Shown here piece after piece: positions 18,638-25,706 of a stretch of DNA of 31,181 nt. Position numbers and translations under genes: made by a program. Under the pieces are notes generated by a model, which saw nothing but the letters and a program-made list of their open reading frames with translations, was not told the origin of the DNA and searched no databases. Source of the stretch: a virus; IMG/VR virus record IMGVR_UViG_3300025127_000147, positions 1 through 31,181 of that record. One strand, 5' to 3'. Each line of letters opens with the position of its first letter. Position 1 is the stretch's first letter.

Positions 18638-19990
18638 TTATTTTACTCCGTATCCATAATTTGTTAGCTTAATTGTTGGTTCTTTTCTTAACCTGTTTCT
18701 ATAAGGACTGAATGATATTCTAACACCCCAACCAAGAAAATCCAATATTTCTTTTTTGGTAACCGATTTCTTTTTGTGAATGAAATCTACAATCTTATGA
18801 TATGATTCGCTCTTATCTCCCATTATATCAAATGAATCTTCATTCAAAAAACTCCACCCATCAAACCAATTTGGAATTCTATCAGCCCACGGAAAATCTT
18901 TTGTTTTGGTTTTTAGATAATCCTTAGCTTTCTTTACGCTCCCATCCCCATCTAAAGCGCCATTTACCTTACTCAAAAATTCATCCTTACCTTTGTAAAG
19001 TAAAGGATATTCATTACCAACCATTTCAGGGTAACATAGTTCTTCCGGCAAAATATAGGGTACGCCCATACTCAAAGAATCTGTTGTCGATATAGACCAA
19101 GCAGAATATTTTTGAAAAGTACCAACCCCAAAGTGAACCGATTTTATGAATTTAAGATATTCTTTTCTACTACTTATGGTAACCTTTTTAGCATAAGGTC
19201 TATCTAATTCAGCTAATGTTGTAAGCACCTTAAAGTCCTGTCTTTGTTCATACAACTCATCCATTCTCTTTACAAACCAACTCCAACCTGTGTAAAAATT
19301 ACTTCTATGATTAAACAGAATCGTTTTCTTTTTGGTTTTTGTAGTAGATAAGTCTATCTCATCAACACCTAAATAATGTGGTTTGATTATCTTTTTAAAT
19401 TTATTGATAACCTTTGCTTTATATATTTCCTTAGCCTTATCGAGCACTAGCTCCTTTAACCAAATACTATTCACACCACACTCTTCCATCTCCAACATAC
19501 CATTAAAGTTAGCTGATAACATTCTAGCAGCATAGTTTGTATTCTCATCAACCTCATACCAATGACAATAACCTACAAACTTAGGACTTATATTTGTGCT
19601 ATTTAGAAATAAGTTTTTAAGTTGTAATGTATGTTCGGGTAGATGAGAGTAAACAACATCAAAATCATTATATTTCCAATTCAATAACTTTTTTAAATAC
19701 ATGACATCAAAGTGAGTTCTCATCTCATTTGGATAGGATGGTAACGGTATTGGTAAATGAGTTGTATTGTGAAAACATAGGCTTGGAGTCTCATAGGGTG
19801 ACAATATAGTCCAATGTATATCATCACGGATATCATTGAGTTCCTTAATCACATTATGTAAAACAACAACATAAGAGTCCTTTTCTAAATCCTTCTGAAA
19901 TGTTATGTTAGGATATACAAGAATCTTATACTTATATTCTACGGTGTTATCATCACCCTCTACTAATTTTGGAATATGGTATACGCTCAT
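18638..19990 (-). CDS. GT-B-type glycosyltransferase with C-terminal HTH-like tail (450 aa)
   Basis: This 450-residue protein has a two-lobed GT-B layout. The N-terminal lobe includes DFDVVYSHLPEHTLQL, FVGYCHWYEVDE and a linker. The C-terminal lobe starts near residue 220 with KTILFNHRSNFYTGWSWFVK. It contains VHFGVGTFQKYSAWSISTTD and LSMGVPYILPEE, the kind of region that binds the nucleotide-sugar in GT4-like enzymes. The last 45 residues (KKSVTKKEILDFLGWGVRIS...) look like a helix-turn-helix or winged-helix module. This suggests a DNA-directed sugar transferase, such as those that glucosylate modified bases, but glycosylation of another target is possible. It overlaps the 605-residue gene by one base. 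Confidence 0.65.
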   Translation of the reverse strand: MSVYHIPKLVEGDDNTVEYKYKILVYPNITFQKDLEKDSYVVVLHNVIKELNDIRDDIHWTILSPYETPSLCFHNTTHLPIPLPSYPNEMRTHFDVMYLKKLLNWKYNDFDVVYSHLPEHTLQLKNLFLNSTNISPKFVGYCHWYEVDENTNYAARMLSANFNGMLEMEECGVNSIWLKELVLDKAKEIYKAKVINKFKKIIKPHYLGVDEIDLSTTKTKKKTILFNHRSNFYTGWSWFVKRMDELYEQRQDFKVLTTLAELDRPYAKKVTISSRKEYLKFIKSVHFGVGTFQKYSAWSISTTDSLSMGVPYILPEELCYPEMVGNEYPLLYKGKDEFLSKVNGALDGDGSVKKAKDYLKTKTKDFPWADRIPNWFDGWSFLNEDSFDIMGDKSESYHKIVDFIHKKKSVTKKEILDFLGWGVRISFSPYRNRLRKEPTIKLTNYGYGVK

Positions 19991-21807
19991 TACTTATTAA
20001 AAACCTTATACAATTTTTCACTATCAGCTAAGATGTCAAATTGTTTATCTTTCATCAACCATTGTTCGTTATCTTTTACTAATTTTAGATTTTTTTCTGA
20101 AAACCACTTCCAATATCCTAATGTATCTATGTTGTGATCTCCTGAATGTTCTCTATTATGACCAGCAATTTGAACAAAAACATTTCCGACAATATAACCT
20201 ACATTATGATTTTTCTTTCCTAAATCTAATTTAGCTTCTTTTCTTGATTTACTAAAATCAATCTTTACAATCTTTGGTTTATTATAACTTTCTTTTTCTA
20301 ATAATACTGTAAACTCAGATGTACCATTTAAATTAGATGTTATCTTATTAAGTTCTTGTTGATATAAATGTTGGCGTGAAACCTTTTTTTCTTTTTCTAT
20401 ATCACGTTCCAATTGTTTATATGCCGGTTTAATTATCAAGTTAAATCTACTCTCCATGTGCTTTGGAGCCGAAAAAATTAAACTTTCCTCAACAACATAT
20501 CTTAATCTATTTCTTAAAGCTTCGATGAACTGAGATGTGTATGAATTTACCATGTCCGCAGGATTTCTTTTGTCCATACCAGGAACTTTACTTAATAGTT
20601 CTATAATTGAATCGATACAAGCCAAACCAAAATCCTCTTTACCTATGGAAGAGTCATCTAAATTCCTAGTATCATCATTTGAACTACATTGTTTTTTCAA
20701 AGTTTTTCTTTCGTTATCATAACTTACCCATTCATCATTACATATTATAATGTTAGCTATATCCAATGTAGCAATAGCATCATCGAATTTCACATTTTTT
20801 TTAGATAATGATTCTAATTGATTTTTTAAATCTTTTTCTTTTGTACAATCATATTTATTTGCTCTTTCTATGTATTTACTTTCATAAGTTCTAATAGCTA
20901 TTAATCTCAAAGGGAATATTTCTTCAAATTGTTTAACAGCTTTTTTATAACTATTCATAGATCTAGATAGTAATCCATTTGTTCTACTACCATTAAAACC
21001 CTCCATTTTATCAATTTTAGATCTCAATTTGTTAATATTTAAAACTTCTGTAAAGTATCCATCATCACCATCGATCTTCATTACATCCGTTACCCAAGAA
21101 AGAAAAGATTTTTGAAATGTAATCCATTGATTAGCAGAATTATTCAAACCTAATATTTCTTTCGAGTGAATCCAAATACTTTCTTTTCTAGCTTCTATAC
21201 TTATACGTGTATGGTTTAACATTTTATTAAAATCAGGTACATTCTCACAAATATTTTTTAGAGAAACTTTACAATCTTTACTTTTTAAAGTATTATTTTC
21301 CATATAGGTTTTCAAAACAGAATCCAAATACTTTTTTATATTGGTTAAAATCGGAACAGCTTTTGATATTCTAGAGTCATCTTTCCAATTATCAACTGAT
21401 TTATTATAAATTAAAGAGCTATTAACCACACCCATTATTAATTTTATTGAAAACTCCTCTCTGTACATCCAACATACTAAAGTTGTAATATGACCTCTAT
21501 CTTTCATAAGAAAGTTCTTAGCTCTATAAAAAGTATCTGTAATCCAACTCAAAGGTAGTTGATTATAAGAAGCTAATCCAGTTCCTATATCGAAAGCGTA
21601 AATTAACTTTTGTTTCAAAACCAAATCAATCCCAAAATTAGGAATCCTATTCCACACGGAATTAAAAATATGATAAGAAACATTTTTTGCTTTTTCCTTT
21701 TCGCTTTGTGGTCTATAGATTTCTCTTATTTCGGATATCGTTGTTTTAATAATATCCTCAGTTTCTTCACTCTTAGCAAACTCTTTTAGTTTATCTATTA
21801 GTTTCAT
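19990..21807 (-). CDS. Large protein of unknown function (605 aa)
   Basis: This 605-residue protein is charged and mostly helical, Lys- and Asn-rich, with no motif I recognise. The N-terminal 120 residues contain VLKQKLIYAFDIGTGLASYN and a Trp-rich stretch. The C-terminal part has a more beta-like core (VGYIVGNVFVQIAGH, then NREHSGDHNIDTLGYWKWF) with several His and Asp residues that could bind metal, which is speculation. It lies 34 bases downstream of the DruA-like gene with an AAGGAG ribosome binding site, and shares a base with the glycosyltransferase gene, so the three may form one unit. Nothing in it looks structural. Confidence 0.65.
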   Translation of the reverse strand: MKLIDKLKEFAKSEETEDIIKTTISEIREIYRPQSEKEKAKNVSYHIFNSVWNRIPNFGIDLVLKQKLIYAFDIGTGLASYNQLPLSWITDTFYRAKNFLMKDRGHITTLVCWMYREEFSIKLIMGVVNSSLIYNKSVDNWKDDSRISKAVPILTNIKKYLDSVLKTYMENNTLKSKDCKVSLKNICENVPDFNKMLNHTRISIEARKESIWIHSKEILGLNNSANQWITFQKSFLSWVTDVMKIDGDDGYFTEVLNINKLRSKIDKMEGFNGSRTNGLLSRSMNSYKKAVKQFEEIFPLRLIAIRTYESKYIERANKYDCTKEKDLKNQLESLSKKNVKFDDAIATLDIANIIICNDEWVSYDNERKTLKKQCSSNDDTRNLDDSSIGKEDFGLACIDSIIELLSKVPGMDKRNPADMVNSYTSQFIEALRNRLRYVVEESLIFSAPKHMESRFNLIIKPAYKQLERDIEKEKKVSRQHLYQQELNKITSNLNGTSEFTVLLEKESYNKPKIVKIDFSKSRKEAKLDLGKKNHNVGYIVGNVFVQIAGHNREHSGDHNIDTLGYWKWFSEKNLKLVKDNEQWLMKDKQFDILADSEKLYKVFNK

Positions 21808-21841
21808 TTATTATTTCTCCTTATTATTTTTCATTTATTAA

Positions 21842-23032
21842 TTATCTACCCACTTCTGATAGGTAGAGTTTTTTTGTTTCATCCCAAGTCTTACCTACGA
21901 TATCGCCGTAGAAAAGCTTCTCTGGTTTAAGTCTGTTCTCATCATATAGCTTAGTATATCTTCTGATAGCCTTTGGTTTCCACCACTTCATTATGTAATC
22001 ACTATCACCAACATACTTAGCTCTCATTCTTAAATCCTTTTCCTCAATCTCACCCCTTAGAAATTCCTTACCATTCTCATATATATCGGCGTAGAATATA
22101 CCACGCTTAAATCCATGCTGATAATCAGATGGTTTCACACCCACAGCTTTGAATATCATATTTATGGTTTTCTGTTTCACACCTGTTGGAGGACCTGCTA
22201 CACCTTCTTTTTGGGTTGTCTGTTTCAGATACTCATCTGTACGATTCTCTTTCAACCAATCATGCCATATATCATAAACAGAATCATCAGGCTTCAATGC
22301 TATCCTACCCTTAGATGATCCCAATGTTTTCCACAGAGGGATTGAGTTATACATAGAGTGTATTCCATACAAAGATGTGGTGGATAAACCAACCAATGTC
22401 TGACCGTATAATTCTTTCCATGCATCCCTAACCACAGATGATGTAACCAAAGCGGCTACCAACTTACCGCCTAAGAAGTTAAATCCTAAAGGTTGAGCGC
22501 AACATATGGTTGTGCCTATTGATGTATGTTTGAGCTTACCACCGAATTTATCTTCCTTAGTCCAACCTATGTAGTTATCCCTAGCACCCAATGATGTTAC
22601 ATCAGAACCCAAACATATGATACCTAAAAGTTTATTAGTAACCCTATCCTTAACAAAGAATTTAAGATTCCTACCTGGATTGGCTGTGAACTCCATAGTA
22701 TGTATCAACCTACGAACCAATGTCCAAGTCTCATTATCCTTAGCATTACCCTGTTCCAACATCTCAACATAGGGCTCTAATGCTTCAATCTCATTAATGG
22801 TTTGTTCTTTATTATTTATATCTTTGGGTATCCAAATAGAGTTATTTATTCTTTTGAATTTAGATGCTTTCTGAGTCATAGAATAGACATCAGCGTTGAA
22901 CTCCTGCCACTTTTTATAAAGTGTTTGTTCTTCAACTGTCATAGTTTTTAATAGATTGAGATTGTCTATAAAAGCCTTGCGCTCTTTCTCAAAGTCGAAT
23001 TTTGGTTCGTCAAAAAAATCACCAAACGCCAT
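21842..23032 (-). CDS. DUF4338 / DruA-like protein (396 aa)
   Basis: Residues about 135-250 match the DUF4338 signature. They include LLGIICLGSDVTSLGARDNY, IGWTKEDKFGGKLKHTSIGT, a hydrophobic strand region, VRDAWKELYGQTLVGLSTTS, and MYNSIPLWKTLGSSKGRIA. In family members the corresponding segments read ARDRWIGWS, RYGYRPVLVETF and Y.AANW..LG.T.GRGR. DUF4338 includes DruA of the Druantia defence system. Here it is a single phage gene without the DruE helicase. Its C-terminal 110 residues contain Trp/Lys-rich sequence (DYIMKWWKPKAIRRYTKLYD). The function in phages is unknown; possibilities are DNA binding, an anti-defence role, or superinfection exclusion. The start is the ATG after CAGGA. Confidence 0.6.
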   Translation of the reverse strand: MAFGDFFDEPKFDFEKERKAFIDNLNLLKTMTVEEQTLYKKWQEFNADVYSMTQKASKFKRINNSIWIPKDINNKEQTINEIEALEPYVEMLEQGNAKDNETWTLVRRLIHTMEFTANPGRNLKFFVKDRVTNKLLGIICLGSDVTSLGARDNYIGWTKEDKFGGKLKHTSIGTTICCAQPLGFNFLGGKLVAALVTSSVVRDAWKELYGQTLVGLSTTSLYGIHSMYNSIPLWKTLGSSKGRIALKPDDSVYDIWHDWLKENRTDEYLKQTTQKEGVAGPPTGVKQKTINMIFKAVGVKPSDYQHGFKRGIFYADIYENGKEFLRGEIEEKDLRMRAKYVGDSDYIMKWWKPKAIRRYTKLYDENRLKPEKLFYGDIVGKTWDETKKLYLSEVGR

Positions 23033-23087
23033 AGTAAGTCCTGTTTTTAATTTTCAATAGTTAAGTAGCCTAGCTGGCCAAATTTTG

Positions 23088-23159
23088 AGCGGAGGGTGGG
23101 AGTCGAACCCACATCTCTTCCTTGGAAAGGAAGTGTGTTTCCTATAACACTTCCCCCGC
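23088..23159 (-). tRNA. tRNA-Gly (anticodon UCC)
   Basis: The 72-nt minus-strand sequence folds as a cloverleaf. Acceptor GCGGGGG pairs with CCTCCGC (one G-U). The D arm is GTGT with ACAC around TATAGGAA. The anticodon stem CTTCC/GGAAG carries loop TTTCCAA, giving anticodon TCC, and the T arm is GTGGG TTCGACT CCCAC. The discriminator base is U, as in bacterial tRNA-Gly, and CCA is not encoded. It reads GGA (and wobble) glycine codons, which are frequent in these AT-rich structural genes. It is the only tRNA seen, and it lies in a gap preceded by a TATAAATA box. Confidence 0.95.
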
Positions 23160-23172
23160 AATAATATATATG

Positions 23173-23180
23173 TATTTATA
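23173..23180 (-). promoter_or_regulatory. T4-type late promoter box upstream of tRNA-Gly
   Basis: The minus strand reads TATAAATA, 13 bases before the tRNA-Gly 5' end, in the correct orientation. By T4 late promoter spacing, transcription would start about 23167, leaving only about 8 nt of leader before the tRNA. It is the only leftward-oriented copy of this box found in a gap. Confidence 0.45.
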
Positions 23181-23209
23181 ATCTCAAATACAAATATTTT
23201 TTACTTTTT

Positions 23210-23734
23210 TTAAAAATTTCCTTCGGCTACCTGAAAACAGGTCAAACCCTCAGATCTCCACATATCCACAACTTTCTGCCTGTCATCAACACACATTAAC
23301 ACATCATCTTTATCAACGAATAAATCCAACATCTTTTTCTTCAATATCTCATCAGGCATGAATCTCATATCGGCTGTTGCTGGATTACCCTCAGCGATTG
23401 GAAATGATTTACTTTTAAACTTGTCGGGTCTCATTACTAAATTGTGAAAAGGAACATCGTATTTCTTTAACCAATCTACAGTTGCATCGAATGACCTATC
23501 ATTCCTACCACTAAATATCATTATTCTATAACCAGCATCATAATATAACCTAGCCATACTTATTACAGGATAATTTGGTTCGTCAAGTTTAATGTTATCG
23601 GGATCAAAAAACACATCCCAATCCATTTTAGATTTATTTGGTATGTCTCCGGTCGGCGAACCGGCCTTCAATCTTCTTTTTTCTATGATAGCAAGAGTGC
23701 CATCTAAATCAAATATAACCGTTTTTTTACTCAC
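23210..23734 (-). CDS. HAD phosphatase, PNKP/PseT phosphatase-domain-like (174 aa)
   Basis: The HAD fold motifs are clear: D9-x-D11-G-T near the start (VIFDLDGTLA), S75-G-R in RIMIFSGRND (motif II), and D150-D-R in VLMCVDDRQKVVDMWRSEG (motif IV). This is the pattern of the 3'-phosphatase domain of T4 polynucleotide kinase (PseT). No kinase P-loop domain is present, so only the phosphatase half exists here. Proteins like this trim 3'-phosphates on RNA or DNA ends in repair, but other small phosphate substrates are possible. The stop is 51 bases upstream of the tRNA-Gly, and the start overlaps nothing. Confidence 0.8.
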   Translation of the reverse strand: MSKKTVIFDLDGTLAIIEKRRLKAGSPTGDIPNKSKMDWDVFFDPDNIKLDEPNYPVISMARLYYDAGYRIMIFSGRNDRSFDATVDWLKKYDVPFHNLVMRPDKFKSKSFPIAEGNPATADMRFMPDEILKKKMLDLFVDKDDVLMCVDDRQKVVDMWRSEGLTCFQVAEGNF

Positions 23735-24163
23735 TTAACCTCCAAGCTTATGATTTATGAAATCTTTCTGCTTCTTAATTGCCTTTTTAAGAGCAGCTTT
23801 CTTTTCAGCTTCTCTGGCAAGAAGTATCTCTTCCTGAGTTCTTCTTAGAATCTTTTTCTTTTCTTTAGATAATGTTATGGGTCTCGTTCCTTTTAACTTA
23901 GGTTGTTCCACACCTTTGTGAAAAACATTTCCCCATTTATCCACATACTCATTCATCCAATGCCATCCAGCAGGTCTGCCTGTTGGTTGTGGTCTTGATT
24001 TCTCCTTTGGTATTCCTACCCTACTCTGCATAGCCCTACCGCCTATTACAGACACCGAATCTGTACTCACATTAGCGACAGGCTCACCTGTGATTTTACA
24101 ATCCATATATGCTACTCCATCGATGAAGTAACCACCATTCTTTTCAAATGTATTTTTAGCCAT
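23735..24163 (-). CDS. Hypothetical protein, basic C-terminal helix (142 aa)
   Basis: A 142-residue protein starting MAKNTFEKNGGYFIDGVAYM. It has a Cys at residue 23 and the motif RPAGWHWMNEYVDKWGNVFHKG at about 83-104 (read in parts). The final 45 residues form a strongly basic helix of Lys, Arg and Ala repeats. It looks like the small conserved unknowns I have seen in marine phages. The gene overlaps the 3D-type protein's stop by 8 bases and stops one base before the phosphatase gene, so it is in the same leftward operon. Nucleic-acid binding by the basic helix is a guess. Confidence 0.65.
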   Translation of the reverse strand: MAKNTFEKNGGYFIDGVAYMDCKITGEPVANVSTDSVSVIGGRAMQSRVGIPKEKSRPQPTGRPAGWHWMNEYVDKWGNVFHKGVEQPKLKGTRPITLSKEKKKILRRTQEEILLAREAEKKAALKKAIKKQKDFINHKLGG

Positions 24164-24686
24164 TTGTTATTTCCTTTATTTTATCTACCCAAGGTAGTTT
24201 ATAGATATGAGCATCCGTAAACTTATACGGCTCTACATGCTCAGATTCCAAAATATCTACTACGTTTACCCACTTAGGGTTCATAGTGTCTCTTACCTGA
24301 TACACACCATCTTTATGACCAGCGCCTTTGAGTAGAATAAAATCTCCATAATCAAAAGCTCCGCCCCACCTTTTTAGTAAGTTACGAGATAAAGCAACAA
24401 ACTTATATTCAGATGCTTTTTGTATTCTGATTTTCGTACCATCTGCTGTTATGTCGGGTGTGGTATCTGTTTGTGGATATATCGGCTGATACATAGTTAC
24501 ATCAACCTCTACACCATATTTATAAAATTCTGCCAAATTAGTTTTCAAAGTAGAATTTTCTGATTCCAAATGTTCAACCTTATATGAATACATTTCTTTA
24601 TATTTTTTCATCATATTGGTTGAGAAAAAACCATTAACTATTGTTACCGCTATGACAGCAGCCAACGCTTTTTCTTTAGTTATCAT
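24156..24686 (-). CDS. Membrane-anchored 3D/double-psi-barrel-like protein (176 aa)
   Basis: I choose the second in-frame ATG (24686) because AAGGAG precedes it by 6 bases, while the first ATG at 24704 has none and lies at the predicted transcription start. Residues about 5-20 are a hydrophobic anchor (ALAAVIAVTIVNGFFS). After a coiled-coil linker, the domain reads VDVTMYQPIYPQT, ITADGTKI, FVALSRNLLKR, and GVYQVRDTMNPKWVNVVDIL. The order matches 3D (Asp-Asp-Asp) or RlpA-like double-psi beta barrels of peptidoglycan-acting proteins. An envelope or cell-wall role at infection or lysis is inferred. Confidence 0.6.
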   Translation of the reverse strand: MITKEKALAAVIAVTIVNGFFSTNMMKKYKEMYSYKVEHLESENSTLKTNLAEFYKYGVEVDVTMYQPIYPQTDTTPDITADGTKIRIQKASEYKFVALSRNLLKRWGGAFDYGDFILLKGAGHKDGVYQVRDTMNPKWVNVVDILESEHVEPYKFTDAHIYKLPWVDKIKEITNG

Positions 24687-24709
24687 TATTGTCTCCTTAT
24701 TCATATGTC

Positions 24710-24739
24710 AAGTTACAAAAGAATTGCAATACAAGTCAA
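24710..24739 (-). promoter_or_regulatory. Sigma70-type promoter, weak -10 (before 3D-type gene)
   Basis: Minus-strand TTGACT (24739-24734) is followed, 17 or 18 bases later, by GTAACT or TAACTT (24716-24710). The -35 region, GTCTTGACTT, is shared with the stronger promoter at 25665-25693. It overlaps the end of the preceding gene, whose TGA stop forms part of TTGACT. Confidence 0.5.
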
Positions 24740-25173
24740 GACTTTTTTTCAATATTTTTTTTAATTCTAACATACATCTTAGAAACCGCTTCCATTTGAT
24801 TCTTAGTAAGTGTCTTACGATTTTTAGCCTGAGCAATAATACTGTTAATAAAATTTAATGAATTAATCTTATACTGTCCGCTCCAATTAGTATTATCAAT
24901 CTGCTCCCTAACCATCATTAGTTTAGGTAAGACGCTTTGCAACCAACTATCTCTTTTAAATTTTTGTTCAGGACTTTCCTTTCTAATAATACCATTAATA
25001 GCATTCTGCATTTTTGTGGTTATTTTTCTACCACTAACCAATGCTACCAACATATCAGAAGTAAACTCATTAGCCTTACCACCATCCCTTACCTGACTCT
25101 CAATTATCTTTTTTAATTCGATGATTTGAACACCATACTCTTTTTTATTATGTTCAATCCACTTTTTGTTCAT
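24736..25173 (-). CDS. Hypothetical helical protein (145 aa)
   Basis: A 145-residue, strongly basic and helical protein beginning MNKKWIEHNKKEYGVQIIEL. The segment GGKANEFTSDMLVALVSGRK is followed by TTKMQNAINGIIRKE, and later KTLTKNQMEAVSKMYVRIKK. No enzyme motif is seen. The gene overlaps the zinc-ribbon ORF upstream by 20 bases and its TGA stop lies inside a promoter -35 box. The paired 'resist then continue counting' helical repeats could be nucleic-acid related, but that is a guess; the function is unknown. Confidence 0.65.
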   Translation of the reverse strand: MNKKWIEHNKKEYGVQIIELKKIIESQVRDGGKANEFTSDMLVALVSGRKITTKMQNAINGIIRKESPEQKFKRDSWLQSVLPKLMMVREQIDNTNWSGQYKINSLNFINSIIAQAKNRKTLTKNQMEAVSKMYVRIKKNIEKKS

Positions 25174-25279
25174 TAATCTTTCCCTCTGCTATTAAATCAG
25201 CTACACAATTTAAACAAAGTTTAGGGAAGAAAATCATCTTCCCATTTAACTTTGAATTACATTTCTTACACTTTCTCAT
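25154..25279 (-). CDS. Tiny zinc-ribbon protein (41 aa)
   Basis: A short ORF starts at an ATG sharing bases with the previous gene's TGA stop (ATGA overlap) and encodes 41 residues starting MRKCKKCNSK. Cysteines at 4 and 7 (CKKC) and at 22 and 25 (CLNC) form a C4 zinc-ribbon or rubredoxin-like knuckle spaced by 14 residues. A short acidic tail follows. It ends with TGA and overlaps the next gene's start by 20 bases, typical of translationally coupled phage genes. Zinc binding is highly likely; the partner is unknown. Confidence 0.65.
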   Translation of the reverse strand: MRKCKKCNSKLNGKMIFFPKLCLNCVADLIAEGKINEQKVD

Positions 25280-25638
25280 CTTACTATATAATTAGGACCA
25301 GTCCAACGAAACCAATCTGTATTCGTATCAAAGATTGAACCTCTGACATGCTTTGCTGGAGCTTTCCAAGTAGCAGCTTTAAATACATCGCCTTTGAAGT
25401 AAGGAATACCTTTTAACATTCCATCACTATTAGCGATAAAACCCCACACCGAACTACCACAGATTACTTTAGTATATTTCCTACCGGTTTTAATATTAAT
25501 ACCCTTATTAAATCTTTCAATACCCTCTGCCCAATCAGACCAACGAGAATAATCTTTTTTTATACCTGTAATTAGATTACTTATAGCTTCCGAAAAATCG
25601 ATAGCTGAATCTCTATTTAATTCATTTTCTAAGTTCAT
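25276..25638 (-). CDS. Conserved phage hypothetical protein (120 aa)
   Basis: A 120-residue protein with a mixed helical N-terminus (DSAIDFSEAISNLITGIKKD). The C-terminal half contains YTKVICGSSVWGFIANSDGM, FKGDVFKAATWKAPAKHVRG and WFRWTGPNYI. I recognise this arrangement (xxVWGFI, GDxxKAAxWxxPA, WTGP) as a conserved hypothetical family of T4-like marine phages but know no function. It is the first gene after the strong sigma70-type promoter, so it is probably expressed early. It overlaps the zinc-ribbon gene by four bases. Confidence 0.7.
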   Translation of the reverse strand: MNLENELNRDSAIDFSEAISNLITGIKKDYSRWSDWAEGIERFNKGINIKTGRKYTKVICGSSVWGFIANSDGMLKGIPYFKGDVFKAATWKAPAKHVRGSIFDTNTDWFRWTGPNYIVR

Positions 25639-25664
25639 TATTTTTCCTTTATTTCTGATACCTT

Positions 25665-25693
25665 AATATACGAAGAATATTTGTAAAAGTCAA
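25665..25693 (-). promoter_or_regulatory. Strong sigma70-type promoter (early)
   Basis: The minus strand has TTGACT (25693-25688), a 17-base spacer and TATATT (25670-25665), close to the bacterial consensus. The start would be near 25658, about 20 bases before the ATG at 25638. It lies in the 68-base gap between the coiled-coil membrane protein and the 120-residue gene, and suggests host-polymerase transcription of the genes to its left. Confidence 0.8.
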
Positions 25694-25706
25694 GACTTTT
25701 TTTAAA

